This document shows positions 54,047-62,985 of a DNA stretch of 64,000 nucleotides, in pieces. Both the position numbers and the translations under genes were made by a program. Under the pieces are notes generated by a model. The model made no database searches and had not been told where the DNA came from. It saw only the letters and a program-made list of their open reading frames with translations. This DNA is from an uncultured bacterium (GTDB taxonomy: Bacteria > Bacteroidota > Bacteroidia > Bacteroidales > UBA932), in the NCBI GenBank assembly GCA_949300025.1, contig CASGCS010000005.1:62001-126000 (forward strand). Direction: 5' to 3'. Positions within the stretch are counted from its first letter, which is position 1. The number at the start of each line of letters is the position of its first letter.

Positions 54047-55200
54047 TTGTTTAGAAATGTTGCCAATATTCTTCCACAAGCTAATCCGTCGCCATATGGG
54101 TTTACCGCTTTGCTCATTTTTTCATATGCTACAGGATTATCAAGCAATTCAGAAGTATTTTCCATTATCGCATCATAGTTTGTACCGACCAGTTTCACTG
54201 TTCCTGCGTCAAGAGCCTCTGGGCGTTCGGTGGTGTCACGCATTACTAAAACCGGCTTACCCAAGCCTGGAGCCTCTTCCTGAATTCCTCCACTGTCAGT
54301 AAGAATAATGTAGGATTTCTCCATCAAATAGACAAAGCTAAGATACCCTAACGGTTCAATGAAGAATATGTTCCCAAGATTGCTCAGTTTATCTCCAAAT
54401 ACTTCATGTATAGGCCGTCTGACATTTGGATTTAGGTGCATTGGATAAACAAAATCCACATCAGGGTACTTGACTGTCAAATCTCTGATTGCAGCGCATA
54501 TACTCATAAACCCATCTCCGAAGTTCTCTCGTCTATGCCCGGTTATAAGAACCAATTTCTTGTTATCATGCAGTCGGTTTACATCATATCCTGATTTGAG
54601 AAGTGCGCTCGTCAAATCTTTCTCCAGTGAAGCGTTGTCCTTTATTTTTTTTACCACCATATATAGTGCATCAATTACCGTATTTCCTGTAACATATATA
54701 GCCCTCTTCGAAATACCTTCTGCAATCAGGTTTTCTCTACTAAGTGGTGTCGGCGCAAAATGATATGTGGCGATACGACCGGTAATCTGGCGGTTCATCT
54801 CTTCGGGCCAGGGACTATAAATCTGATGCGTCCTTAAGCCTGCCTCCACATGCCCCACTGGAATCTGTTGATAGAAGGCCGCCAATGCCGCAGCTGTAGA
54901 AGTTGTTGTGTCCCCATGAACGAACACTATATTTGGTTTCGTTTCACGCAGCACATCTCTCATCCCCAATAGGACTCTAGATGTAACATCATAAAGATCC
55001 TGCCCTTGTTTCATGATATTTAAATCAAAATCTGGCACAATGTCGAAGATACGCAGAACTTGGTCAAGCATTTCTCTGTGCTGACCTGTCACACAGACAA
55101 TAGTCTCAAATTTCTCAGGATATTTCTGGAACTCCTTGACTAGTGGAGCCATCTTTATGGCTTCTGGGCGAGTTCCGAAGACCAGCATGATTTTTTTCAT
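54043..55200 (-). CDS. wecB: UDP-N-acetylglucosamine 2-epimerase (non-hydrolysing)
   Basis: A 385-residue enzyme converting UDP-GlcNAc to UDP-ManNAc. KIMLVFGTRPEAIKMAPLV, VTGQHREMLDQ, FVHGDTTTS, VGHVEAGLRT, PEEMNRQITG, HRRENFG and TDSGGIQEEAPGLGKPVLVMR are all family-typical. With wecC directly upstream it makes UDP-ManNAcA. The ATG at 55198-55200 is the homologous start; a GTG further up lies inside wecC. Confidence 0.96.
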   Translation of the reverse strand: MKKIMLVFGTRPEAIKMAPLVKEFQKYPEKFETIVCVTGQHREMLDQVLRIFDIVPDFDLNIMKQGQDLYDVTSRVLLGMRDVLRETKPNIVFVHGDTTTSTAAALAAFYQQIPVGHVEAGLRTHQIYSPWPEEMNRQITGRIATYHFAPTPLSRENLIAEGISKRAIYVTGNTVIDALYMVVKKIKDNASLEKDLTSALLKSGYDVNRLHDNKKLVLITGHRRENFGDGFMSICAAIRDLTVKYPDVDFVYPMHLNPNVRRPIHEVFGDKLSNLGNIFFIEPLGYLSFVYLMEKSYIILTDSGGIQEEAPGLGKPVLVMRDTTERPEALDAGTVKLVGTNYDAIMENTSELLDNPVAYEKMSKAVNPYGDGLACGRILATFLNK

Positions 55201-55201
55201 A

Positions 55202-56407
55202 TTATCTTTTATAAATGCCACAAAAATCCAATATGACCTTATTATCTGAATATGGCAGTGTCTTAAATGAGTCGTGGGCTACCAGCATAACTACAATATC
55301 AGCCTTATTATAAGCCTCCTTGTAGTCAGTAAGCTTAAAAACATTGTGGGATTCAATGTTTGGCTCAACAACCAAAATGTTGGCATTATTGCAACTTTGC
55401 ATGACCTTTGTGACGATGTATTTGGCCGGGGACTCGCGCAAATCATCAATATTGGGTTTAAAAGCAAGTCCCATCATCGCCACACATGGTTTACGATGAT
55501 GCGAAAGTTCGAATTTCAACATTTCATTTTGTACTTTTTCCGCGCACCAGAACGATTTGTAATTATTTATTTCCCTAGCTTGTGCAATAAGCTTAGACTC
55601 CATTGGAAAGTCGGCAGTGATGAAATATGGATCAACGGCTATGCAATGCCCACCAACGCCGCATCCTGGTTGTAATATATTTACGCGTGGATGCTTATTG
55701 GCAAGATTGATTAATTCCCAGACATTGATTCCGGCCTTGTCGCAAATCAATGACAGCTCATTGGCGAAAGCTATCTGCACGTCCCTTGATGAATTTTCTG
55801 TTAACTTGCACATCTCTGCGGTCTTGCAATTAGTTCCATGTAACTTTCCTTTAACGAACTGACGATAAAACTCCATCGCTTTCTCTGTAGATTCTTCATC
55901 AATGCCCCCAATGACACGGTCGTTATGAACCAATTCGTATATTACATTGCCCGGCAAGACTCGCTCGGGGCAATATGCTATATATATCTTTCCTTTCAGT
56001 TCCGGTCTCTGGTCATAAATTAGTGAAGCCATTTTATTAGTTGTACCCACTGGCGAAGTGGACTCTATCACATATAAGTCGCCCTTTTTTAAAAATGGAA
56101 TCACCGCCTTTGTAGCAGACTCTACGTATGATATATCAGGTTCGTGGTTTCCTTTAAAAGGGGTAGGAACCACAATGAAATATGCGTCACATGTTTCGGG
56201 AACTGCTGATGCTTTAAGCATTCCACTGGACACCACTCCCTGTAACAATTCCTGCATTCCCGGCTCAACAATGTGCAGTTTCCCCTGATTAGTCATATTT
56301 ACGACTTGGGGATTAATATCAACCCCTGTGATTTGAATACCGTGCTTTGCGGCAATAATAGCCGTCGGCAGGCCTATGTAGCCCAACCCCATAAAACATG
56401 CTTTCAT
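55202..56407 (-). CDS. wecC: UDP-N-acetyl-D-mannosamine dehydrogenase
   Basis: A 401-residue NAD-dependent dehydrogenase oxidising UDP-ManNAc to UDP-ManNAcA in two steps. NAD motif GLGYIGLPTAIIAAKHG, VPTPF, ESTSPVGTT, YCPERVLPGN, the KLTENSSRDVQIAFANEL block, and the catalytic cysteine in PGCGVGGHCIAVDPYF. It ends 1 bp before the wecB start. Confidence 0.95.
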   Translation of the reverse strand: MKACFMGLGYIGLPTAIIAAKHGIQITGVDINPQVVNMTNQGKLHIVEPGMQELLQGVVSSGMLKASAVPETCDAYFIVVPTPFKGNHEPDISYVESATKAVIPFLKKGDLYVIESTSPVGTTNKMASLIYDQRPELKGKIYIAYCPERVLPGNVIYELVHNDRVIGGIDEESTEKAMEFYRQFVKGKLHGTNCKTAEMCKLTENSSRDVQIAFANELSLICDKAGINVWELINLANKHPRVNILQPGCGVGGHCIAVDPYFITADFPMESKLIAQAREINNYKSFWCAEKVQNEMLKFELSHHRKPCVAMMGLAFKPNIDDLRESPAKYIVTKVMQSCNNANILVVEPNIESHNVFKLTDYKEAYNKADIVVMLVAHDSFKTLPYSDNKVILDFCGIYKR

Positions 56408-56422
56408 TTTTATTATTTAAAG

Positions 56423-57577
56423 TTATAACTTAATACGTTTTAAAGATAACCCTATCCAATACCAAAAAAGTATAGAAGACCAAAAATTTGCTGAAAATAG
56501 CAACTGCACTAGACCTGCACTTATCAAGTATATATGTAACAACCTCCTGTCCATTGTGACTTTCTGATTAAGCGTACATATGGAAATAATAATTACTGCT
56601 ATTAAAGGGATGCCAAAAAGCAGGCCTCCTTCATATAATACTTGTAGAAATATATTGTGAGGATAGGCACCTGAATAATTATCAAAAGAGCCTACTCCTG
56701 AACCTAAGATTAAATTATCCTTGATTCCGGATATGGCTACGGCATATATGTCATCACGTCCAGATGATAAAGACGAGCCATTATTTAAACTATTAACCAT
56801 CCTCATCAATGAATAAGATGAGATATTATGGTCTTGTAGATTTTCGTATACAAATGTAATGATTGGTTCAAAAAACAATATAGTGGTAATAAAAGTGAGT
56901 GCCACTAATAATGATTTAAAAGATAGAATTCGTAATTTCTTGTTATTTCTATATAGTAACAATAGTAATACACATAAGATTACTCCCAAAACAGCTCCCC
57001 TCGACCCCAGAACAACCAAAAAGGCAATGCCCACCAATAGTTGGCAAATCCCAATAATTTTAATAATCTTATTTCTGTCGTAAAATAATACAATAATTGA
57101 TGGAATTATAATTTTTATGAGATTATATGATACAGACATCCACAATCCAGAATCAGATGTGTTGGAAATATCTATTAGAGTTAATTGTAACGGTAGAGCG
57201 ATAATTCCAACTATTACGATAGTCCTAAAAATATACTTTACACATATTCTCAAATAGGATATTAGAATAAGGGGTATGCCAAAAATTAAGAAATTAAAAA
57301 AGGACTCTATAATTGAAGGTCTTAGAGCTCCAATACAAAATGAATATCCGAAGAAAATAAATATAAAAAGAACAAAACAAATGAAACTTTTAGCATTAAA
57401 TTTCTGGCTCAAATAATAATTACGATTATGTATTATGAGATAAATTAAAGGAATAAAGATAATTGCGACTATGCCATTCGGAATCAGAGATAGCAATGGA
57501 GATAATGCATTAGCACATAGAATAATTCCTATTAGTATACTATTTTGACAACTTCGTTTATCACACTTAGTTTGCAT
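56423..57577 (-). CDS. O-antigen ligase/polymerase-like membrane protein (Wzy candidate)
   Basis: A 384-residue protein with about ten to twelve membrane helices and one larger extracytoplasmic loop (about residues 260-330). That loop ends in GSGVGSFDNYSGAYPHNIFLQ split at the conserved histidine, followed by VLYEGGLLFGIPL, as in Wzy_C/O-antigen ligase proteins. With one flippase in the cluster it is most likely the Wzy polymerase; a WaaL ligase is the alternative. It is very A+T-rich. Its start overlaps the deacetylase gene by 11 bp. Confidence 0.78.
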   Translation of the reverse strand: MQTKCDKRSCQNSILIGIILCANALSPLLSLIPNGIVAIIFIPLIYLIIHNRNYYLSQKFNAKSFICFVLFIFIFFGYSFCIGALRPSIIESFFNFLIFGIPLILISYLRICVKYIFRTIVIVGIIALPLQLTLIDISNTSDSGLWMSVSYNLIKIIIPSIIVLFYDRNKIIKIIGICQLLVGIAFLVVLGSRGAVLGVILCVLLLLLYRNNKKLRILSFKSLLVALTFITTILFFEPIITFVYENLQDHNISSYSLMRMVNSLNNGSSLSSGRDDIYAVAISGIKDNLILGSGVGSFDNYSGAYPHNIFLQVLYEGGLLFGIPLIAVIIISICTLNQKVTMDRRLLHIYLISAGLVQLLFSANFWSSILFWYWIGLSLKRIKL

Positions 57578-58583
57578 GATTATTATGTAGATAATACTCC
57601 TGAAGAGTAATTATATGCTTAAAACTTTTACATAAACTGTCTAGATTATATAAAGATATATTTGTGAATGATTTAGGATGGCCTACGACTGTGCAAATTC
57701 GTTTTTGCAACAAATAATGTCTTGACGGTAAATATGCAAATCCATCTAATGCTAGAAAATTATGCGATGTCGTAAATAAATATTTTAAGGTTTTAATATT
57801 AAATTTTCTATTCTCAGCAGGTATAGATGCTACTCCATCGCCATATCTGCTCAAATTATTTCTATTAATGATTTTCCTAATAAAATGACATATCTTTCCA
57901 TATGTAGAATATTTATATATCGAAATAGGAATTTCAATATAACTTCCATTATCGTTTATTTTATGAACATCATCTTCAAATCTATATGGCAGATCATTTA
58001 CTATATCGGTATAATCATATGATTGATGTTCAATATTACAGGCACTTCTTGGTATAACGGAAGAATCTATTAACAGATTATGTTTTTTAAATAAATATTC
58101 AATATTACTAAATGGGTCTACACACCATCCTCCAGCTCTAAATGCAGTTATACTATAACTCGGATCAACTTGTTTGGCAATATCGTTTAATAATTTTATC
58201 GATTCATTGAATAAGTGCTCATAAATATTTCTAGGACAGGCATCATGTTTATAATTGCTATAATCACAAAAAACAAAATCATTGCTATCTCTTCTATATG
58301 ACGCATCAATCCAATGAGGATGAATATGCAATTCTATTCTTGAACCATTTTGAATAATTTGTTTTAACTGGGATTCAATAATTGAATAATCATTTTTATT
58401 TGTTTCTTTTAGTTTTAGTAAATAAACAGAATCTACAAAAAAAGTAGCTTTAGCATTATATTTATTTAAAACAGATAATATTTTTTGAGTAGGTAATATC
58501 AAACAATTATATATATGCCCTGACTCTTGCAAATATAATTCGTAATCAAATGTTAATAATAATGTGTTATTTACCCGTTCCAT
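57567..58583 (-). CDS. Polysaccharide deacetylase-like protein
   Basis: A 338-residue protein of NodB-like (CE4) fold. LLTFDYELYLQESG at the start (motif 1, usually TFDDG), NAKATFFVDSVYLL (motif region), RIELHIHPHWID (motif 2, metal histidines) and AFRAGGWCVDPFSNIEYLF (motif 3). Acts on N-acetyl groups of a glycan, in the cytoplasm since no signal peptide is visible. It is flanked by the polymerase and the FemAB-like gene, with overlaps on both sides. Confidence 0.78.
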   Translation of the reverse strand: MERVNNTLLLTFDYELYLQESGHIYNCLILPTQKILSVLNKYNAKATFFVDSVYLLKLKETNKNDYSIIESQLKQIIQNGSRIELHIHPHWIDASYRRDSNDFVFCDYSNYKHDACPRNIYEHLFNESIKLLNDIAKQVDPSYSITAFRAGGWCVDPFSNIEYLFKKHNLLIDSSVIPRSACNIEHQSYDYTDIVNDLPYRFEDDVHKINDNGSYIEIPISIYKYSTYGKICHFIRKIINRNNLSRYGDGVASIPAENRKFNIKTLKYLFTTSHNFLALDGFAYLPSRHYLLQKRICTVVGHPKSFTNISLYNLDSLCKSFKHIITLQEYYLHNNHAN

Positions 58584-59599
58584 TTTTCATATTCTTGATC
58601 GATGATATCTTTTGCAATAACAATTTTTTCCCCTTTTATTGAGAGTATTGCCGAAACGATTATTTTATATAAATAATATTTTAATGGCTTATAAATAACT
58701 TTAAAAAGGGTAACACTCATTAAATCACCTCCAAAGCGTTCTTTAAACCTTTGTATATTATAATATTTACTATTCTCATCGGCATTAATGCGACATCCAA
58801 CAAAACTATACTTCATTACATTTAACCCCTTCATGGTTTTAATAACATGCCATTGTAGTAAATTTCCTGCACCTGTATGGGGTCTGGTAATACTAGCGCC
58901 ATACAGGTAATAAGCCATTTGCCGATTATAAAGAATAATTGCGCCTGTTTGTGGTTGATTATTATAATAGGATATAAATACTTTGGAATATTTATTCAAA
59001 TGTCCTAATAATGATTCGTATTGTTGTTGAGAATACGCAGTTTTATTACTTCTTGCCCATGTTTCTTTGTCAATTGAATAATAATCGCTGATTAATTCAA
59101 GGCCGCCTACTACAACTCTAACTCCGTCTTTCTCTCCTTTTTTTATTGCGTTTCTATGCTTGCTGTGTATTTTTGAAAAGATTTCACCTTCTGACAGTGT
59201 CAAATCTATGACATGACTTCCAAATGGTATTGATTTCGAATGAGATGGCGGAGCCGCAAATAATGTTGCAGATGATGGCTGATTAATCCAATCAATTTTA
59301 TATGTTGTTTTCAGTTCATCACAGACTGAATCTATAAATAATGAATATTGTTTGATATCAATATCCGATGGTATTAGTTTAGCTGGTTCGGAAATAAATT
59401 CTGCATATTTAAATATAAAATGTTTTTTTATAATGACAGGTATTATCAATATGCTGTTATAAAATAATTTATAGCATTCCGTGGATGATGTTATGTAATT
59501 TTTATATTCATCACTGAAGAATATATTAAAATCTTCATAATGATATTGATTTTCAATGGAAATAAAATCAGATAACTTGTCTATTGTTTTAAGATTCAT
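58571..59599 (-). CDS. FemAB/GNAT-type acyltransferase
   Basis: A 342-residue protein with a C-terminal GNAT-like domain of the FemAB kind: VIDLTLSEGEIFSKIHSKHRNAIKKGEKDGV in its typical split, ETWARSNKTAYSQ, QTGAIILYNRQMAYYLYGAS, NLLQWHVIKTMKGLNVMKYSFVGCR and YNIQRFKERFGGDL. Related proteins add amino acids from aminoacyl-tRNA to peptidoglycan, but similar ones occur in exopolysaccharide clusters. It could attach an acyl or amino-acid group to a glycan amine freed by the neighbouring deacetylase. Confidence 0.75.
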   Translation of the reverse strand: MNLKTIDKLSDFISIENQYHYEDFNIFFSDEYKNYITSSTECYKLFYNSILIIPVIIKKHFIFKYAEFISEPAKLIPSDIDIKQYSLFIDSVCDELKTTYKIDWINQPSSATLFAAPPSHSKSIPFGSHVIDLTLSEGEIFSKIHSKHRNAIKKGEKDGVRVVVGGLELISDYYSIDKETWARSNKTAYSQQQYESLLGHLNKYSKVFISYYNNQPQTGAIILYNRQMAYYLYGASITRPHTGAGNLLQWHVIKTMKGLNVMKYSFVGCRINADENSKYYNIQRFKERFGGDLMSVTLFKVIYKPLKYYLYKIIVSAILSIKGEKIVIAKDIIDQEYEKWNG

Positions 59600-59616
59600 T
59601 AGTAATAAATTTGATG

Positions 59617-60531
59617 TTACATATGGGAATATTTATTGGGTTTCATATTGCCAATAAAGCCATTAATCGCCCCTAAAGCTTTCCACCAATCTCCTTTGAT
59701 ACATCTGAAATTACCCTTCAATAATGATTTCAATATTCCATAAATGGACGTTGATATCAAGTAACTTGATATTTTTATTTTTTTGATAAATCCATAATGC
59801 TTTTGTGCCAGATAAACCTTATTGCGGGCTATTAAATACGAGCTATAGGGGTGTCTTTTATTAATTGACAAATTATAATTAATATGTTGATGCCATGATA
59901 GTGCATCTCCTATCGATGCCAGTTTATATCCGCAATTTTTAGCTCGTATTCCCATATCAACTTCATCTGAATACATAAAAAGACGCTCGTCTTGTAATCC
60001 TACAGACTCATAAAACTCCCTTTTTGCAATATTCATCCCACCTGGAATACAATCACAATAATGTACTCGTTCATTAATATTTTCATAAAGTTCGCCCTTT
60101 TTATATTCACACATTATTAGTAAATTATTAATTGTATCACCAAAATCTTGAATATACATTGAATCTTTATCAAACATTATAGGGCTTACCATTCCCAAAT
60201 CTGGGTTATCCAATAATTCATTTATACATTTACTTATTGCTCCTTTTTGCAATTTGATGTCATTCCCTATAAGTGCAATAAATTGAGATTTTTGAGATAA
60301 TGCTAATTTTATTCCGTCATTATATGCAATAGTACTACCTCCATTACTATCTCTTTCAATGATTATTGAATTTTTAAAATATTGCTTGACTTTTTGTAAA
60401 TATTCATTGTTGGAATGATTATCAACTATAATATGAATTGACAACTCATCTTTATAGATATTATACCATTTAATCCATTCATCTAATTTATAATCGTCAT
60501 TATAAGTGACAGTAATACCTGCGACATTCAT
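59617..60531 (-). CDS. Family 2 glycosyltransferase (rhamnosyltransferase-like)
   Basis: A 304-residue GT2 enzyme. AGITVTYNDDYKLDEWI, IHIIVDNHSNNEYL, RDSNGGSTIAYNDGIKLA, FIALIGNDIKLQKGAI (an NDD/DxD-like NDI), and late LFMYSDEVDMGIRAKNCGYKL with WHQH. This layout is that of RfbF/WbbL-like rhamnosyltransferases, but the donor sugar is not certain. Confidence 0.87.
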   Translation of the reverse strand: MNVAGITVTYNDDYKLDEWIKWYNIYKDELSIHIIVDNHSNNEYLQKVKQYFKNSIIIERDSNGGSTIAYNDGIKLALSQKSQFIALIGNDIKLQKGAISKCINELLDNPDLGMVSPIMFDKDSMYIQDFGDTINNLLIMCEYKKGELYENINERVHYCDCIPGGMNIAKREFYESVGLQDERLFMYSDEVDMGIRAKNCGYKLASIGDALSWHQHINYNLSINKRHPYSSYLIARNKVYLAQKHYGFIKKIKISSYLISTSIYGILKSLLKGNFRCIKGDWWKALGAINGFIGNMKPNKYSHM

Positions 60532-60570
60532 TTATTCTACTTTGTTGATTGAAAATGAGTAAGAATTTGA

Positions 60571-62052
60571 TTATTTCTTTTTTCTTATTAAAAAATCCAA
60601 AACATGAATATTTAATTTTGTTTCACATATATGTAATGAAAATATTATAGTTATAATGGACAGTAATATGCCTATTATATATTTTATATTATTATGCTGA
60701 AGTGTTAATATATAAACAGATGTGGTAATAATGCCACATATAATTGTCGCGAGTTTTATGAAAAACGTGTTAAATTTAATATTATAAAGTTTGTATACGA
60801 TGAATATCATGACGATTAAGTGCACCAATCCCATTATTGCTAAAGATATTCCTGTTCCTTTTAATCCATATAAGTTGTAAAGTAAAATATTTAAAACTAC
60901 CTCAAGTATTCTGTATGAGACTGCAATGAGAAAAAATATTTTCACTCTAAATTTTGCGACTAATATCATATCTACCTGATTAGATACAATTGTTATTACT
61001 GTACCTATTACCCCAAATTTTATAAAATCTACAGCCGGCAGAAATTCTTCAGTGTAAAGTATACGAATGAATAATGGCATTAATGTGATGAATATCACAA
61101 ATAATGGGCAACATAATATAAGGCTTACGATAGATTGTTTGTTCAGTTCTTCTTCTATAGCTTTATTATTATTCCATAGTGCTGAAATACGCGGAAAATA
61201 ATCGGTCGAAAGTGCGGTAATTATAACGCCGAAATATGTAGTCATGATTATAGTTCCTGCATTAAAAATTCCAACATCTACAAGCCCCCCTTCTTTTCTA
61301 ATATATGCTATAATAATTATATTAGCTAAATGAGCTAAAAAATTAGAAAGCATTAATGCTCCTCCTGCCACAATGGTTTTTTTTGATAAACTTACAGCCT
61401 GTTTTATGCTTAAATTTAATTTATCGTACTTGATTCTATTTACATAAAAATTTGATATCAAATACGCGCATATGGATGATATTAACAACTCCGGAACAAT
61501 ACCGGCTTTCCCAAAAAAGTAGTATAATGGAATTGCAGTAATAAATCCTACGGAAACTCCTATTATTGACGCATTAGCCAATGCTTTCATTTGGCGCGCA
61601 CCTTTTAGAATAGCTTGCTTTCCTTCGTTTATTATATTACATGATACAACTATAGATATAATACAGTATGCAGTTACATGTTTTGTGTCACCTAATGTCC
61701 ATTCGCTTAGATATTTGGATAGTACAAGAGTTAATACGCAGCCTAATAATCCTGTGAATAAAACGATTTTATTTATTACATTTATAATTTTTGAAAATTG
61801 TACTTTATCTCCTTTTCCTTTCGCATCAGCAACATCCCTAACTCCGCTTTGGCTAATTCCAAGTCCGGCTCCTTGCTGTATCAAGGCAATGGTAGAACTA
61901 TAAATTCCTAATAATCCTATTCCCTCAGCACCCAATAGTATCGCCACAATTTTATTCTTGACTACACCGACAATTATTTTAAATACCTGCACAAATCCGA
62001 ACAGGAAGGTAGTCTTGAATATAGTACCGTAACTGGTTTCTTTTCCACTCAT
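60571..62052 (-). CDS. Wzx-type polysaccharide flippase
   Basis: A 493-residue MATE/MOP-superfamily protein with about 12-14 hydrophobic helices. TTFLFGFVQVFKIIVGVVKNKIVAILLG at the start (in segments), EGIGLLGIYSSTIALIQQGAGLGISQSGVRDVA, and late the NILLYNLYGLKGTGISLAIMGLVHLIVMI pair of helices. It moves the lipid-linked repeat unit across the inner membrane. Gene order and the single copy suggest Wzx/Wzy-dependent assembly. Confidence 0.88.
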   Translation of the reverse strand: MSGKETSYGTIFKTTFLFGFVQVFKIIVGVVKNKIVAILLGAEGIGLLGIYSSTIALIQQGAGLGISQSGVRDVADAKGKGDKVQFSKIINVINKIVLFTGLLGCVLTLVLSKYLSEWTLGDTKHVTAYCIISIVVSCNIINEGKQAILKGARQMKALANASIIGVSVGFITAIPLYYFFGKAGIVPELLISSICAYLISNFYVNRIKYDKLNLSIKQAVSLSKKTIVAGGALMLSNFLAHLANIIIIAYIRKEGGLVDVGIFNAGTIIMTTYFGVIITALSTDYFPRISALWNNNKAIEEELNKQSIVSLILCCPLFVIFITLMPLFIRILYTEEFLPAVDFIKFGVIGTVITIVSNQVDMILVAKFRVKIFFLIAVSYRILEVVLNILLYNLYGLKGTGISLAIMGLVHLIVMIFIVYKLYNIKFNTFFIKLATIICGIITTSVYILTLQHNNIKYIIGILLSIITIIFSLHICETKLNIHVLDFLIRKKK

Positions 62053-62073
62053 TTTGGTATTCCTTTATCCTAT

Positions 62074-62973
62074 TTACGGTTTCTTCCACAGTTTGGCAGG
62101 TATGCCTACGACTGTTTCGCCTTTTGGGACATCTTTAGTTACCAAGGACATACTGCCGACCATGCTGTTGTCGTTTATAATCTTCTTGTTCATCACTACT
62201 GAGTTTGGTGCCAGCCAGCAATTGTCTTTTATTACTGCCGACCCCATAAGTAGCGAGCATGCCGTTATTACGTTGTTTTTACCTATAGTTAAATTATGAG
62301 CGATATATACATGGTTATCAATAATTGTTCCGTCGTCAATCACTGTCTGTCCTTCAAACAATGCGTTTCCTATTGTGGTGTTATCACCGATAAATACATG
62401 TTTGCATATTTTTGTCCCGCCAGCATGCGATATCGCATGAACTGTGCCGTCCGAGAACCGTATGCCTTGGAAACCCTCGCTTCCGATTACTGAACAGCAG
62501 CCTATTCTGACATTGTCCTCAATGACAGAATTTTTTCTAATGACAGAATTCGGCCCTACAGTCACATTATTGCCTATAACTACATTATTTTCTATTACTA
62601 CACTGGGATGTATAGAGCAATGCTCGCCAATTATAGGAGGATTTTCAACAATTGAATAAAATCCATTTGAAAAGAGCGTCTCATGCAACTTATAGAACTC
62701 TTCTTCAGGATGATCAACAACGAATAGTGTTACTTCTCTCGACAGATTCTCCAGTACGGTTCCGCTTATTTGTGTGGGGATAAATAATGCTGACACAGCA
62801 TTATTTCCGTTTACGGCATCTATGTATTTCCCGGCTGTAATATAGGATAGTATTGATTTGTATTCACTTTGCCTGTTACATAGGTTCAATCCGTTTATTT
62901 CCACATTTTGCCCTACATAATGACAATTTATCAGCTTGCTGATTTCCTCTGCCGTAATCTTCCTGTATGTCAT
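62074..62973 (-). CDS. LpxD-like left-handed beta-helix N-acyltransferase
   Basis: A 299-residue acyltransferase. An LpxD-like N-terminal domain (about 1-105) is followed by many hexapeptide repeats (IGEHCSIHPSVVIENNVVIG...). The LpxD catalytic histidine is present in VYIAHNLTIG. It lacks the C-terminal helical extension of true LpxD (about 340 residues) and lies between an aminotransferase homologue and the flippase. It more likely acylates a nucleotide-amino-sugar for the polysaccharide than makes lipid A. Confidence 0.85.
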   Translation of the reverse strand: MTYRKITAEEISKLINCHYVGQNVEINGLNLCNRQSEYKSILSYITAGKYIDAVNGNNAVSALFIPTQISGTVLENLSREVTLFVVDHPEEEFYKLHETLFSNGFYSIVENPPIIGEHCSIHPSVVIENNVVIGNNVTVGPNSVIRKNSVIEDNVRIGCCSVIGSEGFQGIRFSDGTVHAISHAGGTKICKHVFIGDNTTIGNALFEGQTVIDDGTIIDNHVYIAHNLTIGKNNVITACSLLMGSAVIKDNCWLAPNSVVMNKKIINDNSMVGSMSLVTKDVPKGETVVGIPAKLWKKP

Positions 62974-62985
62974 ATATCCTGATGT

